Shown here in pieces: positions 48,252 through 57,691 of a stretch of 64,000 bases of DNA. The position numbers were made by a program, and so were the translations under genes. Origin of the DNA: Bradyrhizobium sp. AZCC 1610 (lineage in GTDB: Bacteria > Pseudomonadota > Alphaproteobacteria > Rhizobiales > Xanthobacteraceae); NCBI RefSeq assembly GCF_036924515.1, contig NZ_JAZHRR010000001.1, forward strand, positions 7,101,001 through 7,165,000. The letters are read 5' to 3'. The notes under the pieces were generated by a model. That model ran no database searches. It saw only the letters and a list, made by a program, of their open reading frames with translations, and was not told the DNA's origin. Every line of letters starts with the position of its first letter. Position 1 is the stretch's first letter.

Positions 48252-48361
48252 GTCATTGCGAGGAGCGAAGCAATCCATGTCTCAGCAAGCGGTGAAATGG
48301 ATTGCTTCGCGGAGCCTGTCATCCGGCGGCGCTACGCGCCGACCGGGTGGCTCGCAATGAC
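48252..48361. repeat. Intergenic repeat, family B copy 2
   Basis: GTCATTGCGAG...CTCGCAATGAC ends with GAAGCAATCCAT/ATGGATTGCTTCGC inside, matching 24955-25071 in the opposite arrangement. It lies between convergent ppa and folD. Confidence 0.9.
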
Positions 48362-48381
48362 GGGTGAGAGCGCGTTCCGCG

Positions 48382-49266
48382 TCACACCCCCGGCTTGGCC
48401 AGCCCGTGAATCGCGCACGCCGCGCGCAGCGTATTCACCAGGAGGCACGCCACCGTCATCTGCCCGACACCGCCGGGCACCGGCGTGATCGCGCCGGCGA
48501 CCTCGGCCACTTCCTTGAACGCGACATCGCCGACCAGCCGCGTCTTGCCATCGGCCAGAGGCAGGCGGTTGATGCCGACGTCGATCACGGTGGCGCCCGG
48601 CTTGATCCAGCCGGCGCGCACCATCTCGGGCTTGCCTACGGCGGCATAGACCAGGTCGGCCCGGGCGCAGAGTTGCGGCAGATCCTTTGAGCGCGAATGC
48701 GCGATCGTCACCGTCGCATTTTCATTGAGCAGCAATTGCACCAGTGGGCGGCCGACCAGGTTGGAGCGGCCGATCACGATCGCATTCATGCCTTCCAGCG
48801 AGGCATGCACGCTCTTGGTCAGGATGATGCAGCCGAGCGGCGTGCATGGCGACAATGCTGCAAAGCCGCCAGCCAGCCGGCCGGCATTGTTGGGATGCAA
48901 GCCGTCGACATCCTTGGCAGGATCGATCGCGTTGATGACCGTTTCGGTGTGGATCGATTTCGGCAGCGGCAATTGCACGAGAATGCCGTGCACGGCGGGA
49001 TCGCCGTTGAGCTTTGCGATCAGCACCAGCAGGTCGGCCTGCGCTACATCGGCGGGCAGTTTGTGTTCGAACGAAGCCATGCCGGCGGCCTGCGTCTGCG
49101 TGTGCTTGCTGCGGACATAGACCTCGCTGGCAGGATCGTTGCCGACCAGCACCACGGCAAGGCCCGGCGTCAGCCCGTGCTCGCGCTTGACCCGCGCAAC
49201 CTCGTCGGCAACGCGGGCGCGAAGCTCGGATGCAATGATCTTTCCATCGATGATGCGGGCCGTCAT
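48382..49266 (-). CDS. folD: Methylenetetrahydrofolate dehydrogenase / cyclohydrolase
   Basis: The product is 294 aa. Hallmarks: [20 protein letters not shown] with the catalytic Tyr-Lys region, [43 protein letters not shown] (NADP site) and [20 protein letters not shown] then GVGQMT. It interconverts one-carbon folates. The DUF167 gene ends immediately upstream (stop at 49268, start of folD at 49266), so the two are probably co-transcribed with the YggT gene. Confidence 0.96.
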   Translation of the reverse strand: MTARIIDGKIIASELRARVADEVARVKREHGLTPGLAVVLVGNDPASEVYVRSKHTQTQAAGMASFEHKLPADVAQADLLVLIAKLNGDPAVHGILVQLPLPKSIHTETVINAIDPAKDVDGLHPNNAGRLAGGFAALSPCTPLGCIILTKSVHASLEGMNAIVIGRSNLVGRPLVQLLLNENATVTIAHSRSKDLPQLCARADLVYAAVGKPEMVRAGWIKPGATVIDVGINRLPLADGKTRLVGDVAFKEVAEVAGAITPVPGGVGQMTVACLLVNTLRAACAIHGLAKPGV

Positions 49267-49267
49267 C

Positions 49268-49600
49268 TCAATCCTTCGTCTTTTCCGCCTTGGCGGCGGT
49301 CGCCTTCCGAAGCGTTTCGCCGAGAACCCTGGGATCGCCGTCGACGGCGACCTGCTTGAGGCGCGAGGTCGTGCCCGAAAGAATCTTCACCCTCGCCTTC
49401 GGCACGCCGAGCGCTTTTGCCAGCAGCTCGGTCACCGCACGATTGGCCTCGCCGCCATCGGCGATGGCGCGGACACGAACTTTCACCACCGAGCGGCCGT
49501 TGGCGAGCGTCTCGATCCCGTCGATATCGTCGCGGCCGCCGCGCGGCGTCACCCGCAGCGCGACACTGATGCCCTCGGTGGAATAGCGCCAGGGATCCAT
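49268..49600 (-). CDS. DUF167 (YggU-like) protein
   Basis: The product is 110 aa. The DUF167 core is visible: [19 protein letters not shown], then [20 protein letters not shown] and [20 protein letters not shown]. The family is conserved but of unknown function and is frequently encoded beside YggT, as here. The gene lies between the YggT gene and folD on the same strand. Confidence 0.9.
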   Translation of the reverse strand: MDPWRYSTEGISVALRVTPRGGRDDIDGIETLANGRSVVKVRVRAIADGGEANRAVTELLAKALGVPKARVKILSGTTSRLKQVAVDGDPRVLGETLRKATAAKAEKTKD

Positions 49601-49630
49601 CGGGCATCCATCAGCTATCGGCGTCCGCGA

Positions 49631-49921
49631 TCAGACGACGTTGGGATAGATGTAGTAGGCAATCACCCGCTGGATGAACAGGATGATCAGGATCAGGATG
49701 ATCGGCGAGATATCGAGACCGCCGAGATTGGGCATGAACCTGCGGATCGGCGCCAGCGCCGGCTCGGTGATCCGGTAGAGGAACTCGGCCACCGCCGCCA
49801 CGAACCCGTTGCGCGTGTTCACGACATTGAATGCGATCAGCCATGACAGGATGGCTGAAGCAATCAAAAGCCAGACATAGAGGTCGAGGACGATGATGAC
49901 GATATCGAGGACAGCGCGCAT
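49631..49921 (-). CDS. YggT-family membrane protein
   Basis: The product is 96 aa with two hydrophobic segments ([20 protein letters not shown] and [20 protein letters not shown]). Between them is the YggT block [20 protein letters not shown]. The family is tied to membrane integrity or cell division in some bacteria, but the function is unclear. First gene of the YggT-DUF167-folD group. Confidence 0.9.
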   Translation of the reverse strand: MRAVLDIVIIVLDLYVWLLIASAILSWLIAFNVVNTRNGFVAAVAEFLYRITEPALAPIRRFMPNLGGLDISPIILILIILFIQRVIAYYIYPNVV

Positions 49922-50114
49922 GTGGAGGGGGCTCGCGAGGAGGGGTATCAGCTAGATATCGGTTCATCCCCCCGCAAACAAGGGAAGTTCCCCGCAAAAT
50001 GACGCCAAAATCGGCCGTTTCAAGTTTCTTGCACCGTTCTTGACTTGGCCTTGGGCCGGACTGTAAATGGCGCCGATTGTCGGTCGCTTCGGGTCACTTC
50101 GAGGCGGTCGCGAC

Positions 50115-50189
<75 letters not shown>

Positions 50190-50190
<1 letters not shown>

Positions 50191-50244
50191 GCCTTCGCAG
50201 GCTGCGCCTGCTTCGGCTGGGCAAGCCTCCATCGTGCGAAGGCT
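50190..50244. repeat. Inverted repeat abutting the tRNA-Ala 3' end
   Basis: AGCCTTCG (50190-50197) and CGAAGGCT (50237-50244) enclose smaller pairs (CAGGC/GCCTG). The left arm starts on the last base of the tRNA CCA. No T-run follows, so it is a repeat or RNA processing structure rather than a clear terminator. Confidence 0.75.
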
Positions 50245-50298
50245 GCCTCGCCATAGCCCGAAGGGCGACGGCGGGCCTCGGCGCCCCGTAGACCCCCC

Positions 50299-51111
50299 TC
50301 ACCTCCCCGTAAACTTCGGCGCCCGCTTCTCCACAAAACTCGCCACGCCCTCCCGAAAATCGTCCCCCTTCAGTGCTATCTGCATTTCGCGGTTGGCGTC
50401 GATGGTGGCTTCCGCCAGCGTCTGGAACGGCACGTCGTAGAGCTGGCGCTTGATCACCGAAATCGCGCTGGGCGAGACGAAATCGGCCAGATCGCGCGCA
50501 TAGGCATAGGTCTGCTCGCGCAACTGGTCCGGCGGATAGAGGCGGTTGACCAGCCCGATCCGCAGCGCCTCCTCGCTGCCCACCCGCCGCGCGGACATAA
50601 GAAGATCGAGCGCGTTGGCGTGGCCGACGATGCGCGGCAGCATCCAGCTGATGCCGTGCTCGGCGATCAGCCCGCGGCGCGCAAACGAGGTGGTGAAAAC
50701 GGTGTTGTCGGCGGCAAAGCGCAAGTCGCAATAGAGCGCATGGACGAGGCCGATGCCGGCGGTGGCGCCGTTCAGCATGCCGATCACGGGCTTAGGGATC
50801 GCCGGATAATAGGCGTAGCGCGTCTGCCAGTCCGCCCGGCGGTTCATGTCGAACGGCGGTGTGTTCTCGCCGCGCCTGATCTCGCTGGGATCGATACTCT
50901 GCAGCGCCTCCATATCCGCGCCGGCGCAGAAGGCACGACCGGCGCCGGTGAGCACGATGACGCGGACGTTATCATCACCGGCCGCAGCCTCCATCGCGTG
51001 GCGCACATCGCGCTCCATGGTCGCGGTCCACGCATTCATCCGATCCGGCCGGTTCAGCGTGATGGTCGCGATCTTGTCGTTCACCTCGTAGAGAATATGC
51101 TGATAGTTCAC
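50299..51111 (-). CDS. Enoyl-CoA hydratase/isomerase family protein
   Basis: The product is 270 aa from a GTG at 51111, chosen because GGGAGG stands 8 nt before it; the frame is open to 51183. Crotonase fold: ATITLNRPDRMNAWTATMER, VLTGAGRAFCAGADMEALQS (oxyanion hole), NGATAGIGLVHALYCDLRFA, and FARRGLIAEHGISWMLPRIV, where the Glu is the usual hydratase residue. Probably acts in fatty acid or aromatic acyl-CoA breakdown; no adjacent pathway genes define the substrate. Confidence 0.9.
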   Translation of the reverse strand: MNYQHILYEVNDKIATITLNRPDRMNAWTATMERDVRHAMEAAAGDDNVRVIVLTGAGRAFCAGADMEALQSIDPSEIRRGENTPPFDMNRRADWQTRYAYYPAIPKPVIGMLNGATAGIGLVHALYCDLRFAADNTVFTTSFARRGLIAEHGISWMLPRIVGHANALDLLMSARRVGSEEALRIGLVNRLYPPDQLREQTYAYARDLADFVSPSAISVIKRQLYDVPFQTLAEATIDANREMQIALKGDDFREGVASFVEKRAPKFTGR

Positions 51112-51236
51112 CGCGACCTCCCTGTCGTTTCTATCATTGGCGTTTCGCGCGCGAGCCTTTCGGCCGCGCCGCGACACTATCACATCCAGGAATTTTGAAA
51201 GATGCTCGCAGGCACGGATGAAATTCCGCGCGGCGG

Positions 51237-52037
51237 CTATTCCGCCGCTTCCAGCACGATCGAGCGCGACGGGCGCGCGAGCCAGCCGGTTATGAAATTC
51301 TTCAGCCAGGCGCGTTCGATCACGTCATGCACCGCGCGATCGGCAAAGTGAAGATGGCAGGGATGCGCGCCCGGCGAATCCAAGCGCACGCACCCGCGCG
51401 TGGTCCAGCGGTGCATCATCGCGTAGGTGACGTCGGGATGAAACTGGAAGCCGAACGCATGACCGTGCTGATACGCCTGCACCGGAAAGTCGTCGCCTTC
51501 GGCGAGCAGCTTTGCGCCATGCGGCAGTTGAAATCCTTCGCCGTGCCAGTGGTAAACACGCTCCGGCCAGTCCGGGCACAGCGCATGTCCGGCCTCCGTC
51601 GGGCGGATCGGATAGTAGCCGACCTCGACCCGGCCTTCATGATGCGGCGCGACCTGCGCGCCCAATTGTTTGGCAAGCATCTGGGCGCCCAGGCAGATGC
51701 CGAGAAACGGCCGCTGCTCACGCAGGGGAACTTCGATCCAGTCGATCTCGCGGCGGACATAATCATCTGAGTCGTTGGCGCTCATCGGGCCGCCAAAGAT
51801 GACCGCGCCGGCATGCTGGTCCAGCGTTTCCGGCAGCGCGTCGCCGAACCGCGGACGCCTGATATCGAGGGGGTGGCCGAGCGCCCGCAGCGCATTGCCG
51901 ACCCGGCCCGGTGTCGAGGTTTCCTGGTGCAGAACGATCAGGACTGGCTTGAGGGAATTTGGGTCAGTCGCACCCAACGTGCGTTGGCCCCGAAAGGGCA
52001 GCACGTTTTCGTGACCACTGTTTGACCGGAACGACAT
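51237..52037 (-). CDS. Class I glutamine amidotransferase-like protein
   Basis: The product is 266 aa. Catalytic Cys in PFLGICLGAQMLAKQLG, His in HAFGFQFHPDVTYAMMHRW. VIFGGPMSANDSDDYVRREI is typical of the stand-alone GMP-synthase-like amidotransferase group. These often cleave gamma-glutamyl compounds, and the partner synthase is not encoded nearby. The first ~28 residues look like a polar extension, so the true start could be later. Well separated from both neighbours. Confidence 0.87.
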   Translation of the reverse strand: MSFRSNSGHENVLPFRGQRTLGATDPNSLKPVLIVLHQETSTPGRVGNALRALGHPLDIRRPRFGDALPETLDQHAGAVIFGGPMSANDSDDYVRREIDWIEVPLREQRPFLGICLGAQMLAKQLGAQVAPHHEGRVEVGYYPIRPTEAGHALCPDWPERVYHWHGEGFQLPHGAKLLAEGDDFPVQAYQHGHAFGFQFHPDVTYAMMHRWTTRGCVRLDSPGAHPCHLHFADRAVHDVIERAWLKNFITGWLARPSRSIVLEAAE

Positions 52038-52202
52038 CGGCGTTGCTCAGTGTCTCAAACCGAAACCATACCTACGTGATTCTTAATTTCGCGTGAGTTC
52101 ACGCACGCTTCCAAGAATGTAAGCAAGCCGTGGGCCAGATGTGGTCAGCGCGCCCGACCGCGGCGCGAACAGGCTTTGGCCCCGCAAAAACCCGGGATTT
52201 CT

Positions 52203-52982
52203 TCAGCGCTTGCGGAGCTGGAAGCGGCCAACCGCTCCGAGGATAAAGGAGCGTGGAAACAGCCGGAGCAGGAACGGCACGATCTTGATGCCCAAACCAG
52301 GCAACACTGCCCGTTTATTCGCCATCAATCCGCTGTAGGCCTGCCGTGCGACCTCGGCCGACGAGACGTTGAGGATGGACGAATCGTAACCAGGTCTAAA
52401 TCCGGCGCGCGCCTGAAATTCCGAGGGCACGGGCCCGGGACACAACACCGTCACGCGCACGCCATGTGACGCCAGTTCCGCGCGCATGGCTTCGGTGAAC
52501 GACAGTACATAGGCCTTGGATGCGTAATAGACTGCCATTCCCGGGCCCGGCAGAAAGCCTGCAATCGAGCCGACATTGAGAAGGCCGCCGCGATTGCGGA
52601 TCAGGTGATCGGAAAACCGTAGTGACAGGTCGGTCAGCGCGCGGATGTTGACGGCGATTATCTCGAGCTGATCGGACCGATCGCGCTGGGTCGCTCTGCC
52701 GAACACGCCGAATCCGGCGTTGTTGACGAGGTATTCGACCTCTACGCCGGCGGCAGTCAGGGCCTCGGCAATCCTGTCGCCGCAGTCGGGTTGCGCAAGG
52801 TCGCAGGGAATGACGATCGGCGCGGCGCCGCCGGCCGTCTTGATTTCACTGGCCAGCGCTTCCAGGCGGTCGGCGCGCCGCGCCACCAGCGCCACGCGAT
52901 GACCGTGCGAAGCAAAAACGCGCGCCAGTTCGGTGCCTATGCCCGCCGATGCACCGGTAATCAGCGTCACACGCTCGGTCAC
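52203..52982 (-). CDS. Short-chain dehydrogenase/reductase (SDR)
   Basis: The product is 259 aa. TLITGASAGIGTELARVFAS (cofactor), VNNAGFG, NVGSIAGF (catalytic Ser) and VYYASKAYVLSFTEAMRAEL (Y-x-x-x-K) are all intact. The hydrophobic C-terminus (IKIVPFLLRLFPRSFILGAV) suggests membrane association, as in DltE/acyl-reductase-like SDRs. Substrate unknown. Confidence 0.88.
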   Translation of the reverse strand: MTERVTLITGASAGIGTELARVFASHGHRVALVARRADRLEALASEIKTAGGAAPIVIPCDLAQPDCGDRIAEALTAAGVEVEYLVNNAGFGVFGRATQRDRSDQLEIIAVNIRALTDLSLRFSDHLIRNRGGLLNVGSIAGFLPGPGMAVYYASKAYVLSFTEAMRAELASHGVRVTVLCPGPVPSEFQARAGFRPGYDSSILNVSSAEVARQAYSGLMANKRAVLPGLGIKIVPFLLRLFPRSFILGAVGRFQLRKR

Positions 52983-53214
52983 GATTGAATACTCTTAAAA
53001 TCAATTCAAGGTTACGCCGCAAGCACTGGAACGAGAGCATAGGCGCATGCTGCGGCGCAAGCCATCCCCCAAACATGGCGCCATGCAGACCCATGTGCTC
53101 CAGGCGCTGAAATCTCTATATTTTCAGGCTTACCGCACGTTACCGCAGCCGATTGCGGAGCACATTAAAATTTCGTCATCTGCAATTGACGCATGGCCGC
53201 ACCGCTTATTGTCG

Positions 53215-53718
53215 TCACATCGCCGCGTCTTCGGCCTTCGGCGCGCCCGCAGAAGAGGCCGGCTGCCGCTCCGCCACCTTGTGCTTGAGATCGATCCGGT
53301 CGCGCGATGAAATACCGAGCAGATCGGCGGCGCGCCAGACCACGTTATCCTCGAACTCGCTGACCTGGCCGTCCGCGTATACCAGCTCCCACATCATCTC
53401 GATGATGCGGAGGCGGCCCTCCTCATTCACCGAACGCATGATGACGCTGGTGAAACGATAGAGATCGACTGCGTCGCCTTCGGCCCGCGTCGCCGACGCG
53501 ATCAAATGATCCGCCGTACCGGGATCGAGCTTGAAGCGGCTTTCGATCAAACTGTGCAATTTGCGCTTCTCGACCGCGCTCGGCTCGCCATCGAGCGAGA
53601 CGACGTGAACCAGTAGCGCAGTCGCCGCCAGAAGATACCCGGTATCGTCGAACGACAGATCCGGATCCGCACTGGGCGCAACGATATCGGCAATGAATTG
53701 GCGCAGTCCGTCGAGCAT
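53215..53718 (-). CDS. TerB-family protein
   Basis: The product is 167 aa from the ATG at 53718; the frame is open to 53787. TerB fold: TGYLLAATALLVHVVSLDGE, EKRKLHSLIESRFKL and RIIEMMWELVYADGQVSEFE followed by DNVVWRAADLLGISSRDR, with two DG/E metal-binding-like loops. Cytosolic TerB proteins in alphaproteobacteria are usually unrelated to tellurite resistance and remain uncharacterised. Confidence 0.87.
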   Translation of the reverse strand: MLDGLRQFIADIVAPSADPDLSFDDTGYLLAATALLVHVVSLDGEPSAVEKRKLHSLIESRFKLDPGTADHLIASATRAEGDAVDLYRFTSVIMRSVNEEGRLRIIEMMWELVYADGQVSEFEDNVVWRAADLLGISSRDRIDLKHKVAERQPASSAGAPKAEDAAM

Positions 53719-54103
53719 CAATCTACCTGCAAAATCGGGGAAGCTGTTCTGCGAATATGGGTTGAAGACTTGGCCTGCGCAATGCACGCGATGAATGCCT
53801 GACAGTGCAGGCAGATTAAATCGACGTCACGTGAATGTACGCAAACATCTGCGCGAAACCTTAAGGCAGCGCCAACAATGTCGCAGCGACCTGCCGAGCC
53901 TTCGCTTTTTGTTGGGTCGGAGCCGCCGGCGTGGGTTCAACGCGCGAAACCTTGCCGCCTTCAGAAGACACGGCCTGTCGGCCAGAGGCTGACTGCGCGA
54001 TTCGCCGCAGGCAGCGAGGCCGATATCTAATTGCAAGTCATTCGCATTTGCATTAGGAGTGAACTCGTTGTTCCGGCAAGCGATTTTTCAAAAGGAAACG
54101 AAC
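53719..54103. other. 385-bp intergenic region
   Basis: No gene is supported between the TerB-family and cupredoxin genes. Its right end carries the Fur-like palindrome at 54031-54052. The remainder includes GC-rich pairings (GGCCTGTCGGCC near 53970) but no terminator. Confidence 0.6.
54031..54052. promoter_or_regulatory. Candidate Fur-like metal-responsive operator
   Basis: TTGCAAGTCATTCGCATTTG and the next two bases form an imperfect palindrome with TGCAA/TTGCA arms and an AATGA-like core, resembling Fur-type iron boxes of proteobacteria. It lies 52 nt before the cupredoxin ATG. Confidence 0.4.
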
Positions 54104-54580
54104 ATGGCCTCCTTCCGCTTCGCACTTGGTGCTGCCGTTGTGTTGGGAATCGCTTCGGGAGCTGCGCTGGCGGCAGGCGACCTGTCGAAGCAGACGCCGA
54201 TCGAGGTGACGGTTGATCTCGGCTCACCCGGCAAACATGAATTCGCGCCGAAGCAACTCAAGTTTGAAACCGGCAAGCTCTACAAGCTGATCCTGCGCAA
54301 CACGAGCAGCGATCCGCATTACTTCACCTCGCATGCGTTCTCGCAGATGGTGTTCACGCGCAAGGTGCAGGTGACGCAGCAGCAGAACGGCAAGGCCGTG
54401 ACGCTCGCCGAATTCAAGGGCGCGATCCGCGAGATCGAGGTCTATCCGGGACAATCCGCCGAATGGTGGCTGGTGCCGATCGCGGCCGGCCGTGCCAGCG
54501 ACCTGCGCTGCGACATCAAGACCAGCGACGGCAAGACGCATGCCGAACTAGGCATGACCGGCGAGATCGTGATCGAATAG
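54104..54580 (+). CDS. Periplasmic cupredoxin-like protein
   Basis: The product is 158 aa from the ATG at 54104 (AAAGGAAACGAAC precedes it). A GTG at 54059 is open but overlaps the purine-rich stretch that would be its own ribosome site. Signal peptide: FALGAAVVLGIASGAALAAG. The mature domain is a cupredoxin fold (FAPKQLKFETGKLYKLILRN, HYFTSHAF). The C-terminal C-x(10)-H-x4-M spacing (RCDIKTSDGKTHAELGM) plus an upstream His would make a type 1 copper site. It may belong to copper or iron uptake, supported only by a Fur-like site upstream. Confidence 0.82.
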   Translation: MASFRFALGAAVVLGIASGAALAAGDLSKQTPIEVTVDLGSPGKHEFAPKQLKFETGKLYKLILRNTSSDPHYFTSHAFSQMVFTRKVQVTQQQNGKAVTLAEFKGAIREIEVYPGQSAEWWLVPIAAGRASDLRCDIKTSDGKTHAELGMTGEIVIE

Positions 54581-54603
54581 CGACCTCGCGCCTGCGTAGC
54601 GCC

Positions 54604-56013
54604 TCAAGGTATCTCGTACACCACGATCTTGTCGGCGATGCCGCGCAGCGCGGCTTCCTTCTGGATCGGCCTGATCGCCTGTTTCTGAAGGATCGTGGCG
54701 ACCGCCGGCGATTCGATCACCGGGCCGGTGATGTGGATCTCTTGCGAGGTCGACAGGCTCTGCACACGCGATGCGATGTTGACGGTCTGGCCGAAATAAT
54801 CCTGGCGCTCGTTGAGCATCACCGCAAGGCACGGGCCTTCGTGGATGCCGATCTTGACGATCAGGTCCGCCCTGCCGCGCTCGACATTGAGTGCGGCCAT
54901 CGCCGCACGCATTCGCAAGCCTGCCACGATCGCATGTTCCGGCCTGATGAAAGTGGCCATCACGGCGTCGCCGATCGTCTTCACGACCGCGCCCTTCTCT
55001 GACGCGATGATTTCGAGCAGCGCATGGAAATGCGCCCGCACCAGATCGAAGGCGGCGAGATCGCCGACCCTTTCATAGAGCGCAGTGGAGCCTTTCAGGT
55101 CGGTGAACAGGAACGTCAGCGAGGTGATCTTGAGGCGTTGATCGACGTTGAGGTTATCAGCCTTGAAGACGTCGCGAAAAGTCTGGTTGGACAGCATCCG
55201 CTTGGCGGTGAGGATCGGCTTGCGCTTGCCGAGCAGCTCGTGGAGCGTGTCGTTGGCGATCCATACTGCGGGCAGCACCCGGTGGTCGGTCTGGTTTTCG
55301 AGAGATAGCCGCAGCGGCCCGGGACGCATCACGGTCGTGCCGGTCGGCGCGTGCAGCTTGTTGAAGACGATGGAAAACTGCTGGCGCTCGCGGGTCGGCT
55401 CACCCTGGATATCCAGAAAATGCGCCGAATGCGTCACCGGCTCAAACACGATCACGAACTGATTGGGCAGTTGCAGGGACAGCACCGCCTTTTCGCCGGC
55501 CGGCAACTCGATGGCTTCGAGCGAAACCTCATCGATCAGCCGCGTGATCGATTCCTCGCTCAGGTCCATCCCCGAGCTCCAGAACATCTGGCGGTTATAT
55601 TCCCAGATCGGCAATGTATGGGGATCATGCGCCGCGATACGCCTGACGCGGGGACTGACGGTGAAAGAAACCTCCACGCGGTCGTCGACGGATGCCTCAT
55701 AGCCCTGAGCGCATAACGCGCAATTGTAATCGTCGTGCCGTAGCGATTTCAGGGTGTTGTGCGCACCGAGCACGCCGCCACAGCCGGGGCACAGCACATT
55801 CCAGCTGAGATCGAACAGCCCGAGCCGCGCTGCATGCAGGAAGGCCGAGATGACCTTTTCCTCGTCGAGCCCGTTCCGCGCGGAAAAATCCAGCAGGTTG
55901 ATCCGGTTGAGGTCGCGATCCTCACCCTTAGCGATCAACTGCAAAATGGCCTCGACCACCGCGGGATCGGCGGTCTGCCGCAGAACCGAGAACTGGGCCT
56001 GGGTATTGCTCAT
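54604..56013 (-). CDS. Class III adenylate/guanylate cyclase with DUF5939-like N-terminus
   Basis: The product is 469 aa. The N-terminal ~280 residues hold a possible zinc ribbon (LCPGCGGVLGAH...YNCALC, residues about 74-101) and a beta-rich domain of DUF5939 type. The cyclase domain starts near residue 296: LTFLFTDLKGSTALYERVGD (metal Asp), VKTIGDAVMATF, and YFGQTVNIASRVQSL (transition-state residues). It should make cAMP or cGMP. No membrane segment is seen, so it is probably cytosolic. The signal sensed is unknown. Confidence 0.87.
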   Translation of the reverse strand: MSNTQAQFSVLRQTADPAVVEAILQLIAKGEDRDLNRINLLDFSARNGLDEEKVISAFLHAARLGLFDLSWNVLCPGCGGVLGAHNTLKSLRHDDYNCALCAQGYEASVDDRVEVSFTVSPRVRRIAAHDPHTLPIWEYNRQMFWSSGMDLSEESITRLIDEVSLEAIELPAGEKAVLSLQLPNQFVIVFEPVTHSAHFLDIQGEPTRERQQFSIVFNKLHAPTGTTVMRPGPLRLSLENQTDHRVLPAVWIANDTLHELLGKRKPILTAKRMLSNQTFRDVFKADNLNVDQRLKITSLTFLFTDLKGSTALYERVGDLAAFDLVRAHFHALLEIIASEKGAVVKTIGDAVMATFIRPEHAIVAGLRMRAAMAALNVERGRADLIVKIGIHEGPCLAVMLNERQDYFGQTVNIASRVQSLSTSQEIHITGPVIESPAVATILQKQAIRPIQKEAALRGIADKIVVYEIP

Positions 56014-56161
56014 GCTGACAACCTAGATGACGTTCCCGGAGCCGCACCGCAAGGTGCTCTCCTTTTTGTTTGACGCGTCTTCTACCTCAGACAAGTCTAC
56101 GCAATCTGCGTAAACTTAATTGCTATGCGAACCGGTATCCCGTTCGCTCGAAAACGCCGTG

Positions 56162-57556
56162 CTATCGCGGCGTGATGGCAAACATCGGCGAACGGTCAGG
56201 CTGTGTTGTCACCACGCCGATCGGCATCACCGGCTCCTTGTCGACCAGTGTTACGCGAAACGCACCGATCATCTTCGCCAGCGCCAGCGTTGCCTCGACC
56301 AGTGCGAAATGCGCGCCGATGCAGATGCGTGCGCCGACACCGAACGGCAGATAGGCGAAGCGATCGGGCGGCGTGCCGGTCATGAAGCGGGACGGGATGA
56401 AGGCGTTCGGATCGCGCCAGAGTTTTTCGTGCCGGTGCAACAGCCACGGCGCGATCAGGATGACATCCTTCTTCTTGATCGGAAGCCCCATGATCGTATC
56501 CGGCCCGCTGGCTGCACGCGCAATCAGGAACGCCGGCGGATAGAGCCGCATGGTCTCGTCGATGACCGCGCGGGTGAACTTCAGCCGCTCGATATCGAGC
56601 GTACCGTTGACGGTTGCGCTCTCCACCTCTTTCGCGACGTCCTGCTGGATCGCAGGATCGAGCGCCAGAAGGTAGAGCGCCCAGAACAGCGCCGTGGCTG
56701 TGGTTTCGTGACCGGCGAGAATCATGGTTGCAACCTGATCGCCTAGCTGCTCGTCGGTGAAGGCTTCGCCCGTCTCAGGATCGCGCGCGTCACCCATCAG
56801 GTCGAACAGGTCGTGCGCCGGCGCGCCCTCGTCCTTGCCGGCGGCGCGGCGCTCGGCCATCAGCATGCCGACGAAGGCCGTCCAGCGCTTGCGGAAGCGG
56901 GCGCGCGAAATATCCTGCGGGCTCGGCCAGTTCAGCGGCAGCAGCATATCGAGAAAATGCGGTCGCGCCAGCCGCTCGCCATATTCCATGACGAAGTCGC
57001 GCAGCGCGGCGCCATGGCGATCCATCCCGAACGAGAACATGGTGCGGCCGGCGATTTCCAGTGTCATCCGCTGCATGGCTTGGCGCAGATCGACGGGCGC
57101 ATTGCTGGCGGCCCTGAGCTTGGCAACTGTCTCGTCGGTCGCCGCCAGCATGTGCGGAACCAGCGTCGAGACCGCGCGCGGCGTGAAGGCCGGCGCCAGC
57201 GTTCGGCGCTGGTATTTCCACGCGCGTCCTTCGGCAATCAGCAGGCCTTGGCCGAGGATCGGACGCAACACGCGGATGCCGACCGGCGTCCTTGTATAGT
57301 TTTCATAATTGTCGACGAGCACGTGCTTGATCGCATCCGGCGTGTTGAGGATGAAACTGTTGCGCCCGAGAAAGCGGCCCTGGACGATATCTTCCTCATA
57401 GGCACGCTGGCCCCAGCTCCCGATCGGGCTGATGCGGATCGCCTTCATCCGCCCGAACATCGTCATGTCGTCGGGCGCCCGCGGCGGGCTTGGCGGCACC
57501 AGCGGCGCACGTGCGCCCGGCATGTCGTAGGCCTCGGCTATGCTCATGAGTGCCAC
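56162..57556 (-). CDS. Cytochrome P450
   Basis: The product is 464 aa. I-helix MILAGHETTATALFWALYLL, K-helix E-T-M-R-L-Y-P-P, PERF-like region PSRFMTGTPPDRFAYLPFG, and heme loop FGVGARICIGAHFALVE with the Cys ligand near residue 412. It is a soluble bacterial monooxygenase needing an external redox partner, none of which is adjacent. The substrate cannot be told. The next gene downstream on its strand is the cyclase. Confidence 0.92.
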   Translation of the reverse strand: MALMSIAEAYDMPGARAPLVPPSPPRAPDDMTMFGRMKAIRISPIGSWGQRAYEEDIVQGRFLGRNSFILNTPDAIKHVLVDNYENYTRTPVGIRVLRPILGQGLLIAEGRAWKYQRRTLAPAFTPRAVSTLVPHMLAATDETVAKLRAASNAPVDLRQAMQRMTLEIAGRTMFSFGMDRHGAALRDFVMEYGERLARPHFLDMLLPLNWPSPQDISRARFRKRWTAFVGMLMAERRAAGKDEGAPAHDLFDLMGDARDPETGEAFTDEQLGDQVATMILAGHETTATALFWALYLLALDPAIQQDVAKEVESATVNGTLDIERLKFTRAVIDETMRLYPPAFLIARAASGPDTIMGLPIKKKDVILIAPWLLHRHEKLWRDPNAFIPSRFMTGTPPDRFAYLPFGVGARICIGAHFALVEATLALAKMIGAFRVTLVDKEPVMPIGVVTTQPDRSPMFAITPR

Positions 57557-57564
57557 TTTCGTAG

Positions 57565-57632
57565 AGCCCGGATGAGCGCGGCGATATCCGGGATCCTGCC
57601 AAAGCCCCGCATATCGCTTCGCTCATGCGGGC
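57565..57632. repeat. Palindromic intergenic repeat, family D degenerate copy
   Basis: AGCCCGGATGAGCGCGGCGA and the inverse-like CGCTTCGCTCATGCGGGCT form a hairpin similar to, but more diverged than, the copies at 5001, 7479 and 11968. It lies between the esterase and P450 genes. Confidence 0.65.
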
Positions 57633-57691
57633 TGCTGCCGAAATTATGTCTTTCGATCCGGGCGCCATAAGGGCGCATCCATCCAGAACAG

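Noticed and set aside
53215..53718. A tellurite resistance determinant
   Set aside because: Only a lone TerB-type domain is present, without TerC, TerD or TerZ genes.
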